7,660 nt of DNA from Deltaproteobacteria bacterium (GTDB lineage: Bacteria; Desulfobacterota; Desulfobacteria; Desulfobacterales; UBA11574): contig JAFDCA010000110.1 of assembly GCA_019313025.1 (NCBI GenBank), positions 1 to 7,660 of the forward strand. The letters are read 5' to 3'. Below the pieces are notes generated by a model. That model saw only the letters and a list, made by a program, of their open reading frames with translations, was not told the origin of the DNA and did no database searches. The translations under genes and the position numbers were made by a program. Positions 1 to 5,448 of this stretch are shown one piece after another; positions within the stretch are counted from its first letter, which is position 1; each line of letters starts with the position of its first letter.

Positions 1-1
1 A

Positions 2-121
2 GGATCCGGCAGAAATTCAGGTCGCAAATCAGGTAAAGGACAAGGCAGAGGTGCCGGACAAAGTCAGGGCAAAGGACAAGGCAGAGGCGCCGGACAAAGC
101 CAGGGCAAAGGTGGTTCTTGA
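2..121 (+). CDS. 3' end of a gene with a Gly/Arg/Gln-rich repeat tail (5' part outside window)
   Basis: An open frame runs from the left edge to TGA at 119-121 and encodes 39 residues made almost only of Gly, Lys, Gln, Arg, Ser and Ala. The unit GKGQGRGAGQSQ occurs twice in a row and begins a third time before the stop. The folded part of the protein lies outside the window, so the family cannot be named. Low-complexity basic glycine-rich tails of this kind are known on DUF5320 proteins and on some UPF0251/DUF134 putative DNA-binding proteins, which often sit beside NifX-family genes, so either is possible. The regular codon phasing of the repeat and the clean stop before an intergenic region support a real coding end. 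It lies in the same orientation as the DUF5320 gene 98 bases downstream. Confidence 0.6.
   Translation, partial: GSGRNSGRKSGKGQGRGAGQSQGKGQGRGAGQSQGKGGS
32..103 (+). repeat. Two tandem 36-bp coding repeats
   Basis: Bases 32-67 and 68-103 are near-identical 36-bp units that differ only at synonymous third positions (ggt/ggc, agt/agc). Each encodes GKGQGRGAGQSQ, and a truncated third unit begins at 104. The unit is itself built of smaller GKGQGRG/AGQSQGK blocks. Because it is in frame, it probably reflects slippage or expansion of a disordered tail, not an intergenic repeat. Confidence 0.85.
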
Positions 122-148
122 GAATAACCATATCAACAATGTACATGA

Positions 149-179
149 TTGAAAGATAACCGCTTAATAAAACTATAAT
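149..179 (+). promoter_or_regulatory. Candidate sigma-70 type promoter for the DUF5320 gene
   Basis: TTGAAA at 149-154 and TATAAT at 174-179 lie in the AT-rich gap upstream of the DUF5320 start. The spacer is 19 bases, longer than the optimal 17, so this is a moderate candidate only. A small inverted repeat, ATGTT-AAA-AACAT (183-195), lies just downstream, where an operator could sit. No sigma-54 -24/-12 pair (GG-N10-GC) was seen in this gap. Confidence 0.35.
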
Positions 180-206
180 AAAATGTTAAAAACATATTAT
201 ATTAAA

Positions 207-214
207 GGAGGTGA
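207..214 (+). promoter_or_regulatory. Shine-Dalgarno site that fixes the DUF5320 start
   Basis: AGGAGGTG at 207-214 is a near-perfect anti-SD match. It sits 5 bases before ATG at 220 but overlaps the in-frame GTG at 211, so it selects the ATG at 220. Confidence 0.8.
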
Positions 215-219
215 ATATC

Positions 220-561
220 ATGCCAGGATTTGATCGAAGCGGTCCAATGGGAGCAGGCCCCATGACCGGCGGACGAAGAGGTCTTTGTAACCCCGCATAC
301 GCCGGATACGACTCTCGATTTGACGGGATGTTCGGTTTCGATAGAGGCTTGGGATTTGGCCGGGGATTCAGGGGCGGTTTCGGCAGGGGAATGGGTCGTG
401 CATTTGGCCGGAGATTCTGGAATCAGCCTTCATATTATCCAGCCTATGCACAAACCCCTGAAGAGGAACTGAATATGCTGAAGGCAGAGGCGAATGCCGT
501 AAAAAACAGTCTCGATACGATTAACCGGAGAATTGCTGAACTGGAAAAGTCTTCCGAATAA
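220..561 (+). CDS. DUF5320 family protein
   Basis: The product has 113 residues. It opens with MPGFDRSGPMGAGPMTGG, the characteristic start of DUF5320 proteins, with Cys23 just after the RRGL segment. Residues about 36-67 are a Gly/Phe/Arg-rich low-complexity stretch. Residues about 80-112 (EEELNMLKAEANAVKNSL and onward) form a charged heptad-like helix, probably a short coiled coil for oligomerisation. There is no signal peptide or membrane segment. The family has no established biochemical role, but it recurs beside NifX/ORP-type and MinD-type ATPase genes in anaerobes, as it does here, so a role in metal-cofactor handling is an inference from context. The ATG at 220 is chosen over an upstream in-frame GTG at 211 because the strong SD sequence overlaps that GTG. 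Confidence 0.88.
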   Translation: MPGFDRSGPMGAGPMTGGRRGLCNPAYAGYDSRFDGMFGFDRGLGFGRGFRGGFGRGMGRAFGRRFWNQPSYYPAYAQTPEEELNMLKAEANAVKNSLDTINRRIAELEKSSE

Positions 562-564
562 ATC

Positions 565-629
565 GCTCTAGCATCAGTATAATAAACGGGGGCTCGAATT
601 CGTTGGAAACAGCCCCCTTAGAGCTTTTT
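565..629 (+). terminator. Probable Rho-independent terminator after the DUF5320 gene
   Basis: An inner stem GGGGGCT (588-594) pairs with AGCCCCC (611-617) across a 16-base loop. An outer stem GCTCTA (565-570) pairs with TAGAGC (619-624) and is followed directly by five T (625-629). The left side carries a 17-base unpaired bulge between the two stem segments, so the structure is not ideal. The GC-rich inner stem and the T run fit a terminator or attenuator that separates the DUF5320 gene from the zinc-ribbon and Mrp genes. Confidence 0.55.
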
Positions 630-663
630 GTAAACAAAAAACATGTTTTGTGTCTCATCAAAT

Positions 664-669
664 AAGGAG
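664..669 (+). promoter_or_regulatory. Shine-Dalgarno site for the zinc-ribbon gene
   Basis: AAGGAG at 664-669 is one base from ATG 671 but seven bases from ATG 677. The spacing favours 677, which also gives the family-typical MPIFEY start. Confidence 0.7.
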
Positions 670-676
670 TATGCCC

Positions 677-934
677 ATGCCGATATTTGAATACCTTTGT
701 CTGGACTGCGGGAAAACCAGCGAAATCCTTGTTTTCGGTTTGGATGTTTCGCCACAATGCCGTTTCTGTAAGAGTCATCAATTGAAAAAACTGATTTCAG
801 CCCATTCATCTATGTCCGGTCCTCTTAAAAACAATATACCTGGTCTGGGAGACACTGCATGCTGCGGATCATCTCCTGGTGAGGTGAGCTGTGTTAGACC
901 TGGCAGTTGCTGTGGAAAGAATCTGGATATATAG
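677..934 (+). CDS. FmdB-type zinc-ribbon protein with Cys-rich tail
   Basis: The product has 85 residues. It begins MPIFEYLCLDCGK, the standard opening of FmdB-family (CxxC_CxxC_SSSS) zinc ribbons. Cys8/Cys11 and Cys28/Cys31 make the two CxxC knuckles that should bind one zinc. After the ribbon, residues 39-48 keep the LISAHSSMSG segment, and the C-terminus adds a second Cys cluster, CCG...C...CCG (Cys62, 63, 72, 78, 79), that could bind another metal. FmdB was named as a putative regulator of formylmethanofuran dehydrogenase genes, but the function of most members is unknown. The start at 677 fits both the SD spacing and the family N-terminus. It lies 22 bases upstream of the Mrp gene and is probably co-transcribed with it. 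Confidence 0.85.
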   Translation: MPIFEYLCLDCGKTSEILVFGLDVSPQCRFCKSHQLKKLISAHSSMSGPLKNNIPGLGDTACCGSSPGEVSCVRPGSCCGKNLDI

Positions 935-956
935 TAAAATCGGAGGATAATGATTC

Positions 957-1949
957 ATGGCAAAAGGACATATGAATCGACAGGATCGACTCCAGCAGGA
1001 TATGGAAATAAAAGAACGGCTGGGCCACATCAAGAATAAAATTCTGGTGATGAGCGGCAAGGGTGGCGTTGGGAAAAGCAGCATTGCAGCATATTTGTCG
1101 GTGGCCCTGGCTAAAAAAGGGTATAGCGTGGGTCTCATGGATGTGGATCTTCACGGACCCAGTATCCCTCATATACTGGGTCTTAAAGGAAATATCAGAC
1201 GAGGCGTCATAGATGGAAAAGTTCGACCCGTCAAGTACATTCCAAATATGGATGTAATTTCCATTGAACCGCTTTTGGGAGAAAATAAGGATGCGGCAAC
1301 GATCTGGAGAGGACCCCTTAAGATCGGCGTTATCAGACAGTTTATTGCAGATGTCGAATGGCCGGATCTTGATTACATGATCATCGACTCTCCGCCAGGA
1401 ACCGGCGACGAGCCCCTGACCGTCGCACAAACCATGCCTGATGCAAAAGCCGTAATTGTGACAACCCCCCAGGAAATTTCATTGGCTGATGTTAGAAAAT
1501 CCATTAATTTTTGTCGCCAGGTCAAAATGGAAATCTTAGGTCTTGTGGAGAATATGAACGGACTCCAATGCCCTCATTGCGGAAAAATCATAGAAATATT
1601 CAAAACTCATGGGGGGATGCTCACCGCAAAAAAGGAAGGATTGAGACTTTTAGGGTCACTCCCTTTTGAGCCGGAGGTGGTATCCTTGGGTGACATAGGG
1701 AATATGAGTCTTCTGGACAATAGCAAGCTTTTAATCACACAGAAATTCAATAAACTAGTGGATGACATTCTTAAAATTACATCCATCGATACAAGGACGG
1801 TTCCTGAACCGATAATTAAAATTCCGATGAGCGAAAAGCGCTCTGAAGACTCAAAATTACTCATACTGCCGGTATCCAATGGAAAACTCTCATCCCATTT
1901 TGGTCACTGCAAACAATTCGCATTTTTTGAAATTCAAAACGGAAAATAG
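957..1949 (+). CDS. mrp: Mrp/NBP35 family Fe-S carrier ATPase, ending inside an ORP/NifX domain
   Basis: The product has 330 residues. Residues 34-41 (GKGGVGKS) are the deviant Walker A motif of the MinD/Mrp class. VDLHGPSIPH (63-72) and the segment at 139-160 with DSPPGTGDEP are Mrp signatures. Cys205 and Cys208 (CPHCGK) form the conserved CxxC that binds a bridging Fe-S cluster between two monomers in this family. After a linker (about 265-298), residues 300-330 start a NifX/ORP domain (LLILPVSNG, then HFGHC at 314-318), which stops abruptly at TAG 1947-1949. The rest of that domain follows in another frame, so the ancestral gene was an Mrp-ORP fusion like Mrp_ORP of Desulfovibrio. The Mrp ATPase part is complete. 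CGGAGGA (941-947) precedes ATG 957 by 9-10 bases. The Cys-rich N-terminal extension of NBP35-type homologues is absent. Confidence 0.9.
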   Translation: MAKGHMNRQDRLQQDMEIKERLGHIKNKILVMSGKGGVGKSSIAAYLSVALAKKGYSVGLMDVDLHGPSIPHILGLKGNIRRGVIDGKVRPVKYIPNMDVISIEPLLGENKDAATIWRGPLKIGVIRQFIADVEWPDLDYMIIDSPPGTGDEPLTVAQTMPDAKAVIVTTPQEISLADVRKSINFCRQVKMEILGLVENMNGLQCPHCGKIIEIFKTHGGMLTAKKEGLRLLGSLPFEPEVVSLGDIGNMSLLDNSKLLITQKFNKLVDDILKITSIDTRTVPEPIIKIPMSEKRSEDSKLLILPVSNGKLSSHFGHCKQFAFFEIQNGK

Positions 1950-1960
1950 CAAAAACAGAA

Positions 1961-2185
1961 TTGCTTATTCCACCGGTCCATGAACCGGGAGTGTTCCCGC
2001 AATGGCTTAATGAACGGGGAGCTGACATCGTCATCGCGGCTGCAATGGGAAAAAGGGCTCAACAGCTTCTGGAGGAAAAAGGAATTGATGTGATTATCGG
2101 CGCCCCAATGGATTCCCCGGAATCCCTGATAAACCAGTATCTTTCCGGCACCCTGGTAACGGGCGCCAATATTTGTGATCATTAA
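1961..2185 (+). CDS. Detached C-terminal part of the ORP/NifX domain of the Mrp fusion (frameshifted)
   Basis: This frame carries the missing remainder of the domain that begins at the end of the Mrp product: PPVHEPGVFPQWLNERGAD, then AAMGKRAQQLLEEKGIDVI, ending TGANICDH, which is the usual C-terminus of such fusions. The frame is already open from about 1943, and moving back one base at the AAAA run (1943-1946) joins the parts as NGKIAKTELLIPP with no gap in the family pattern. The only nearby start is TTG 1961, with no SD sequence, so independent translation is doubtful. The possible explanations are a real one-base deletion, a homopolymer sequencing error or ribosomal frameshifting. There are no further stops or disruptions, so any damage is recent. 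As written it is best treated as part of the 957-2185 gene. Confidence 0.7.
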   Translation: MLIPPVHEPGVFPQWLNERGADIVIAAAMGKRAQQLLEEKGIDVIIGAPMDSPESLINQYLSGTLVTGANICDH

Positions 2186-2252
2186 ACGAGATGTATGGGA
2201 TATTTGAAATATGATCACACTGCAAAAGAAGCTAAAATAAAGATAACAAATA

Positions 2253-2687
2253 ATGAAAACATATCAACAGGAATCTAACCTTGATCGAGAACCATCCGCA
2301 AATTACATTGAGATGGCGACTCGAATAGATAAACGCCGGACAATAGAAGATCCTCATGGATATGGCAAAAGAACCGGTGTATGCGGCGACACCGTGGAGA
2401 TGTTTTTAATGGTTCGGAAAAATTGGATCCATTGGGTCTCATTTATGACGGATGGCTGCATAAACACCCATGCCTGTGCTAATACCGTTGCCTTTTTAGC
2501 CGAAGGAAAAACCCTAACAGAAGCCTGGGAGATTACACCGGAAAAAGTCATTGATTTTCTGGAAACATTGCCTGAGGAACACATGCATTGCGCTGAATTG
2601 GCGGTGGGTGCGTTCTATCTCGCGTTGGTTAATTTTCAGGAGTTCAAACATAAGCCGTGGAAAAGATTATATGGCAAGCGGAGATAA
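2253..2687 (+). CDS. IscU/NifU-like iron-sulfur cluster assembly scaffold
   Basis: The product has 144 residues. GVCGDTVEMFL (42-52), FMTDGC (64-69) and HCAELA (112-117) give the three scaffold cysteines Cys44, Cys69 and Cys113. Asp46 stands two residues after the first Cys, as in IscU/NifU. An extra Cys75 sits in the helix after Cys69 (GCINTHACAN), a pattern seen in anaerobe scaffold paralogues. Family members assemble a transient [2Fe-2S] or [4Fe-4S] cluster and pass it to acceptors. The NifU central ferredoxin and C-terminal Nfu domains are absent, so this is a U-only scaffold. No cysteine desulfurase is encoded in the window, so sulfur must come from elsewhere. There is no good SD sequence before ATG 2253 and the first 25 residues are not conserved-looking, so the start is uncertain. 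The neighbouring Mrp and ferredoxin-ATPase genes are plausible clients. Confidence 0.85.
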   Translation: MKTYQQESNLDREPSANYIEMATRIDKRRTIEDPHGYGKRTGVCGDTVEMFLMVRKNWIHWVSFMTDGCINTHACANTVAFLAEGKTLTEAWEITPEKVIDFLETLPEEHMHCAELAVGAFYLALVNFQEFKHKPWKRLYGKRR

Positions 2688-2795
2688 TTTTAATCTTTGA
2701 TTTTATCATTTTGTTATAAACCACAAAATCTTTACAAAGGTACTTGTCGCCTTATTTTTTTATCATTCGTTCATAAATTATAGGAAAATCATGTT
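2688..2795 (+). other. AT-rich intergenic gap before the MinD-type ATPase pair
   Basis: This is 108 bases of strongly AT-rich sequence with a T run near 2755-2761 but no GC-rich stem before it, so it is not a convincing terminator. Fragments resembling promoter boxes (TTTACA 2731-2736, TATAAA 2715-2720) do not pair at good spacing. It is a likely site for a second promoter serving the ATPase pair, but no specific box is supported. AGGA (2782-2785) is the SD element for ATG 2796. Confidence 0.3.
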
Positions 2796-3632
2796 ATGAT
2801 TATCAGTATTGCCAGCGGAAAAGGCGGTACGGGAAAGACGACGGTGGCCACCAACCTGGCCGTCTCTATAGGGTCGAATGTACAACTTTTGGACTGCGAT
2901 GTCGAAGAGCCCAATGCGCATCTCTTCATCAATCCCGTCATTGATCTAAACAAAAAAGTGTATGCGCCGATCCCACAAATTGACGAAGAAAAATGCAATT
3001 TCTGCAAAAAATGTGCAGAAATATGTCGTTTCAAGGCAATTGCTGTGATTAAGAAAACCGTTCTTACATTCCCTGAACTTTGTCATAGTTGCGGTGGCTG
3101 TGTAGAAGTTTGCCCGGAAAACGCCATCACCGAAACCGGTCGTGAATTGGGTGTGATTGAAATCGGTCACAGGAATAGCCTTGCTTTTGCACACGGACGG
3201 TTGAGAGTCGGTGAAGCCATGTCGCCGCCTCTCATTAGAGAAGTTCGATCTCATACCCGATACGATCGGCTCACCATCATCGATGCACCTCCCGGTACTT
3301 CATGCCCCGTCATTGCCGCTATGAAGGGAGCCGATTTTGTCTTAATGGTTACCGAACCGACGCCTTTTGGACTGCATGACCTTAAACTGGCTGTCGAAGC
3401 AGTAAAACTTCTCGAAATTCCAAGGGGTCTGATCATTAATCGATCGGATATCGGTGACGATGGGGTTCGAACATATGCCAAGATGGAAAATCTGCCCATT
3501 TTAATGGAAATTCCCTTTGACCGGCGAGTCGCAGAGGTATATTCAAAGGGAAAACTTATTGTTGAGGAAATGCCGGAGTGGAAAGAACGATTCAGAAAAT
3601 TATACTTACGCATTCAAGAAATAGTCGGATAA
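2796..3632 (+). CDS. MinD superfamily ATPase with inserted 2[4Fe-4S] ferredoxin domain (first of pair)
   Basis: The product has 278 residues. SGKGGTGKTT (7-16) is the deviant Walker A with its signature lysine, and LLDCDVEEPN (31-40) is the switch region. A ferredoxin domain is inserted at about 60-115, with Cys67/70/73/77 and Cys96/99/102/106 for two [4Fe-4S] clusters. The second set ends in the usual CP, the first in CR. The ATPase fold resumes with the IIDAPPGTSCPV segment and TEPTPFGLHDL. This is the COG1149 type, cytosolic, and probably dimeric or paired with the next gene product. Adjacent ATPases of this type are core members of the Desulfovibrio ORP complex, where they associate with ORP and Mrp_ORP. 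ATG 2796 is used rather than the out-of-frame ATG 2791. Its partner starts 14 bases after its stop, indicating tight co-expression. Confidence 0.92.
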   Translation: MIISIASGKGGTGKTTVATNLAVSIGSNVQLLDCDVEEPNAHLFINPVIDLNKKVYAPIPQIDEEKCNFCKKCAEICRFKAIAVIKKTVLTFPELCHSCGGCVEVCPENAITETGRELGVIEIGHRNSLAFAHGRLRVGEAMSPPLIREVRSHTRYDRLTIIDAPPGTSCPVIAAMKGADFVLMVTEPTPFGLHDLKLAVEAVKLLEIPRGLIINRSDIGDDGVRTYAKMENLPILMEIPFDRRVAEVYSKGKLIVEEMPEWKERFRKLYLRIQEIVG

Positions 3633-3637
3633 GGGAG
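3633..3637 (+). promoter_or_regulatory. Shine-Dalgarno site that fixes a GTG start
   Basis: GGGAG at 3633-3637 is nine bases before GTG 3647. It supports starting the second ATPase there and not at the in-frame GTG 3578 inside the upstream gene, which would add 23 residues with no family resemblance before the P-loop. Confidence 0.7.
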
Positions 3638-3646
3638 AAAAATTCT

Positions 3647-4513
3647 GTGAAAGAGTTGGTGGTGATAAGCGGTAAAGGCGGCACCGGCAAGACCAGTCTA
3701 ATGGCCGCCTTTGCATCATTGGCTGAAAATAAAGTTCTTTGTGATGCGGATGTAGATGCTGCCGATCTTCATTTGCTCATGAACCCTGACATAAAAGAAA
3801 GGCACGATTTTCAAGGAGGGGGAACGGCTGTTATTGATACGGACCGATGCATCGAGTGCGGTTTGTGCAGGGATCTGTGCAGATGGAATGCCATTAGCGA
3901 AGCATTTAAGGTTGACCCCATTGAATGTGAGGGTTGCGGAGTCTGTGTTGATTTTTGTCCGGAAGAAGCTATCGACTTCCCTATAAAAACTTGTGGGGAG
4001 TGGTTTATCTCACATACACGTTTCGGCCCTATGATCCATGCCAGATTGGGTATTGCCGAAGAAAACTCGGGTAAACTGGTGACCCTTGTCCGGCAGCAGG
4101 CAAAAAAACTCGCCGAAAAAAATAAATTGGACCTGCTGATCACAGACGGACCGCCAGGTGTGGGATGCCCGGTGATCGCTTCAGTAGGAGGTGCTTCAGC
4201 CGTACTTGTCGTTGCCGAGCCGACGGTTTCCGGATTACATGATATTGAGCGGGTGGCACAACTGGCAGCTCATTTTAAAGTCCCGGGGATGGTATGTGTC
4301 AACAAATTTGATCTGAATTTGGATCAAACAGAGGCTATCGAAAAATTGGCGAAAAAAAACAACATGACGATCGTGGGACGGGTCCCGTTTGATCCTGTTT
4401 TTACGAAATCAATGGTACAGAGACAAACCGTCATGGAATATGTGGGGAACTCAAAAATTCGAAACAGCATTCGCGAAATTTGGCGAAATATTAGAAGCCA
4501 ACTGGTATTTTAA
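3647..4513 (+). CDS. MinD superfamily ATPase with inserted 2[4Fe-4S] ferredoxin domain (second of pair)
   Basis: The product has 288 residues and is a paralogue of the preceding protein. SGKGGTGKTS (8-17) is the deviant Walker A, and LCDADVDAADLHLLM (31-45) is the switch. The ferredoxin insert has Cys68/71/74/78 and Cys94/97/100/104, again with CR after the first set and CP after the second. The later DGPPGVGCPVI and AEPTVSGLHDIE segments match the ATPase core. The linker between the two cysteine sets is shorter than in its neighbour (15 versus 18 residues between Cys4 and Cys5). The GTG start at 3647 puts the P-loop at the very N-terminus, as in the family. Two diverged copies side by side suggest an obligate heterodimer coupling ATP hydrolysis to electron or cluster transfer. 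This is inferred from the paired arrangement in ORP-type loci, not shown by sequence. Confidence 0.92.
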   Translation: MKELVVISGKGGTGKTSLMAAFASLAENKVLCDADVDAADLHLLMNPDIKERHDFQGGGTAVIDTDRCIECGLCRDLCRWNAISEAFKVDPIECEGCGVCVDFCPEEAIDFPIKTCGEWFISHTRFGPMIHARLGIAEENSGKLVTLVRQQAKKLAEKNKLDLLITDGPPGVGCPVIASVGGASAVLVVAEPTVSGLHDIERVAQLAAHFKVPGMVCVNKFDLNLDQTEAIEKLAKKNNMTIVGRVPFDPVFTKSMVQRQTVMEYVGNSKIRNSIREIWRNIRSQLVF

Positions 4514-4558
4514 AAGCGAAAAAACAATTTAAAATTATGGACAAGGAGGATATTTGGA

Positions 4559-4945
4559 ATGAAAAATGGAAGAATTGCTATTCCGTCTGTGGATAAAGGC
4601 GGACTCGATGGTCAACGGTCTGGGCATTTTGGTCATTGCGATGTATTTACTATTGTAGATGTGGAGGAAGGAAAAATTAAAGAGGTCTCAACAATACAAA
4701 ACAATGAACATGTTCAGGGAGGATGTATGGTCCCTGTCAACCTACTTGATCAGCATAATGTCAACGCCCTAATAGTCGGCGGTATCGGTATGCGTCCTTT
4801 GATGGGATTCAGACAGGTGGGGATCGATGTATATCATGACGCCACGCGTCCTGATATACGACCGGTAGTGGAAGACCTTATCGCAGGCAAGCTGTCGATA
4901 ATTTCAGATGATCAGGTATGTGGCGGCGGACAGGGTGGAATGTAA
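4559..4945 (+). CDS. NifX/ORP-family (dinitrogenase Fe-Mo cofactor domain) protein with HFGHC motif
   Basis: The product has 128 residues, about the usual size for a stand-alone NifX/NifB C-terminal/ORP-type domain with an RNase H-like fold. It starts MKNGRIAIPSVDKGG, followed by SGHFGHCDVF (21-30) with His23, His26 and Cys27, then Cys56 in QGGCMVPVN and the family-typical ALIVGGIGMRPL. The tail is Gly-rich with a third Cys (VCGGGQGGM). Family members hold FeMo-co, its precursors or, in ORP, a Mo-Cu-sulfide cluster. No nitrogenase genes are visible, so an ORP-like role is more likely than a nitrogen-fixation role. AAGGAGGA (4543-4550) sits eight bases before the ATG. It lies 45 bases after the second ATPase, in the same probable transcript. 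The bound metal cannot be read from sequence. Confidence 0.88.
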   Translation: MKNGRIAIPSVDKGGLDGQRSGHFGHCDVFTIVDVEEGKIKEVSTIQNNEHVQGGCMVPVNLLDQHNVNALIVGGIGMRPLMGFRQVGIDVYHDATRPDIRPVVEDLIAGKLSIISDDQVCGGGQGGM

Positions 4946-5015
4946 CAGGGTATTAATTTATCTCAGTTAATTTTCGCCGATTCTTATAACAGAAAAAACA
5001 AGAGGACGTGCAATT

Positions 5016-5375
5016 ATGAAAATAGCTGTTACATCTCAGGGAACCGACCTTAACTCACAGGTCGATCCCCGTTTCGGGCGAGCCGCCTACATCCTTATTG
5101 TCGACTCGGAAACCCTTGATTTCGAGGTGCTGGACAATAAAGAAAATGTAGCTGCACTAAAAGGCGCCGGTATTCAGGCCGCTTCCATGGTGAATGATAA
5201 AGGTGCAGAGGTTCTTTTGACCGGCTATTGCGGACCGAAAGCGTTTATGACCCTGGAAGCTGCAAAAATTCGGGTGGCCAACGATGTTAAAGGCACCGTT
5301 GAAGATGCCGTAAAGGCATTTAATGAGGGAAAGCTGACACTTGCAGACAAGGCAAATGTTGAAGGTCAATGGTGA
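5016..5375 (+). CDS. NifX/ORP-family protein of the DPRFGR type
   Basis: The product has 119 residues, almost the length of characterised ORP. It starts MKIAVTSQGTDLNSQVDPRF and keeps DPRFGR (17-22), the KGAGIQAA helix (49-56), TGYCGPKAF (69-77, with Cys72 as its only cysteine) and GTVEDAVKAFNEGKL near the end. It belongs to the same dinitrogenase Fe-Mo cofactor superfamily as the preceding protein but to a different branch: it has DPRFGR where the neighbour has SGHFGHC, and it has no Cys/His pair there. Such proteins bind preformed metal-sulfur clusters non-covalently. GAGG (5002-5005) precedes the ATG by 10 bases. The 70-base gap upstream contains TTATAA (4984-4989) but no matching -35 box. 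Of the two small proteins this is the closer in form to ORP, although the assignment is by family resemblance only. Confidence 0.88.
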   Translation: MKIAVTSQGTDLNSQVDPRFGRAAYILIVDSETLDFEVLDNKENVAALKGAGIQAASMVNDKGAEVLLTGYCGPKAFMTLEAAKIRVANDVKGTVEDAVKAFNEGKLTLADKANVEGQW

Positions 5376-5402
5376 TAAAATAAATGGTTGATGAGAGTGT
5401 TG

Positions 5403-5448
5403 GACAATTGTTATCTGGATGATTATTATGAACGTAATCATCATTGTC
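5403..5448 (+). repeat. Intergenic inverted repeat (hairpin) before the flavoprotein gene
   Basis: GATGATTA (5418-5425) pairs with TAATCATC (5435-5442) over a 9-base loop. An outer GACAAT (5403-5408) pairs with ATTGTC (5443-5448), leaving a 9-base bulge on the left side only. No T run follows, so it is not a standard terminator. It could be an mRNA-processing or stabilising stem, or a protein-binding site, between the ORP-like genes and the flavoprotein gene. Confidence 0.45.

Noticed and set aside
638..649. Palindrome AAAACATGTTTT upstream of the zinc-ribbon gene
   Set aside because: It is a simple A/T-flanked palindrome in an AT-rich gap. It could be an operator, but nothing beyond symmetry supports it.
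894..1430. 178-codon minus-strand open frame
   Set aside because: It lies wholly antisense to the Mrp and zinc-ribbon genes, which have clear families and SD sites, and its translation shows no recognisable motif.
3578..3646. In-frame upstream GTG start for the second MinD-type ATPase
   Set aside because: It would overlap the upstream gene and add 23 residues before the N-terminal P-loop. A proper SD site points to GTG 3647.
4559..5375. Nitrogenase cofactor assembly genes (nifX/nifY)
   Set aside because: The domain family is the same, but no nif structural or assembly genes are present and the partners match ORP-type loci, so nif names would mislead.
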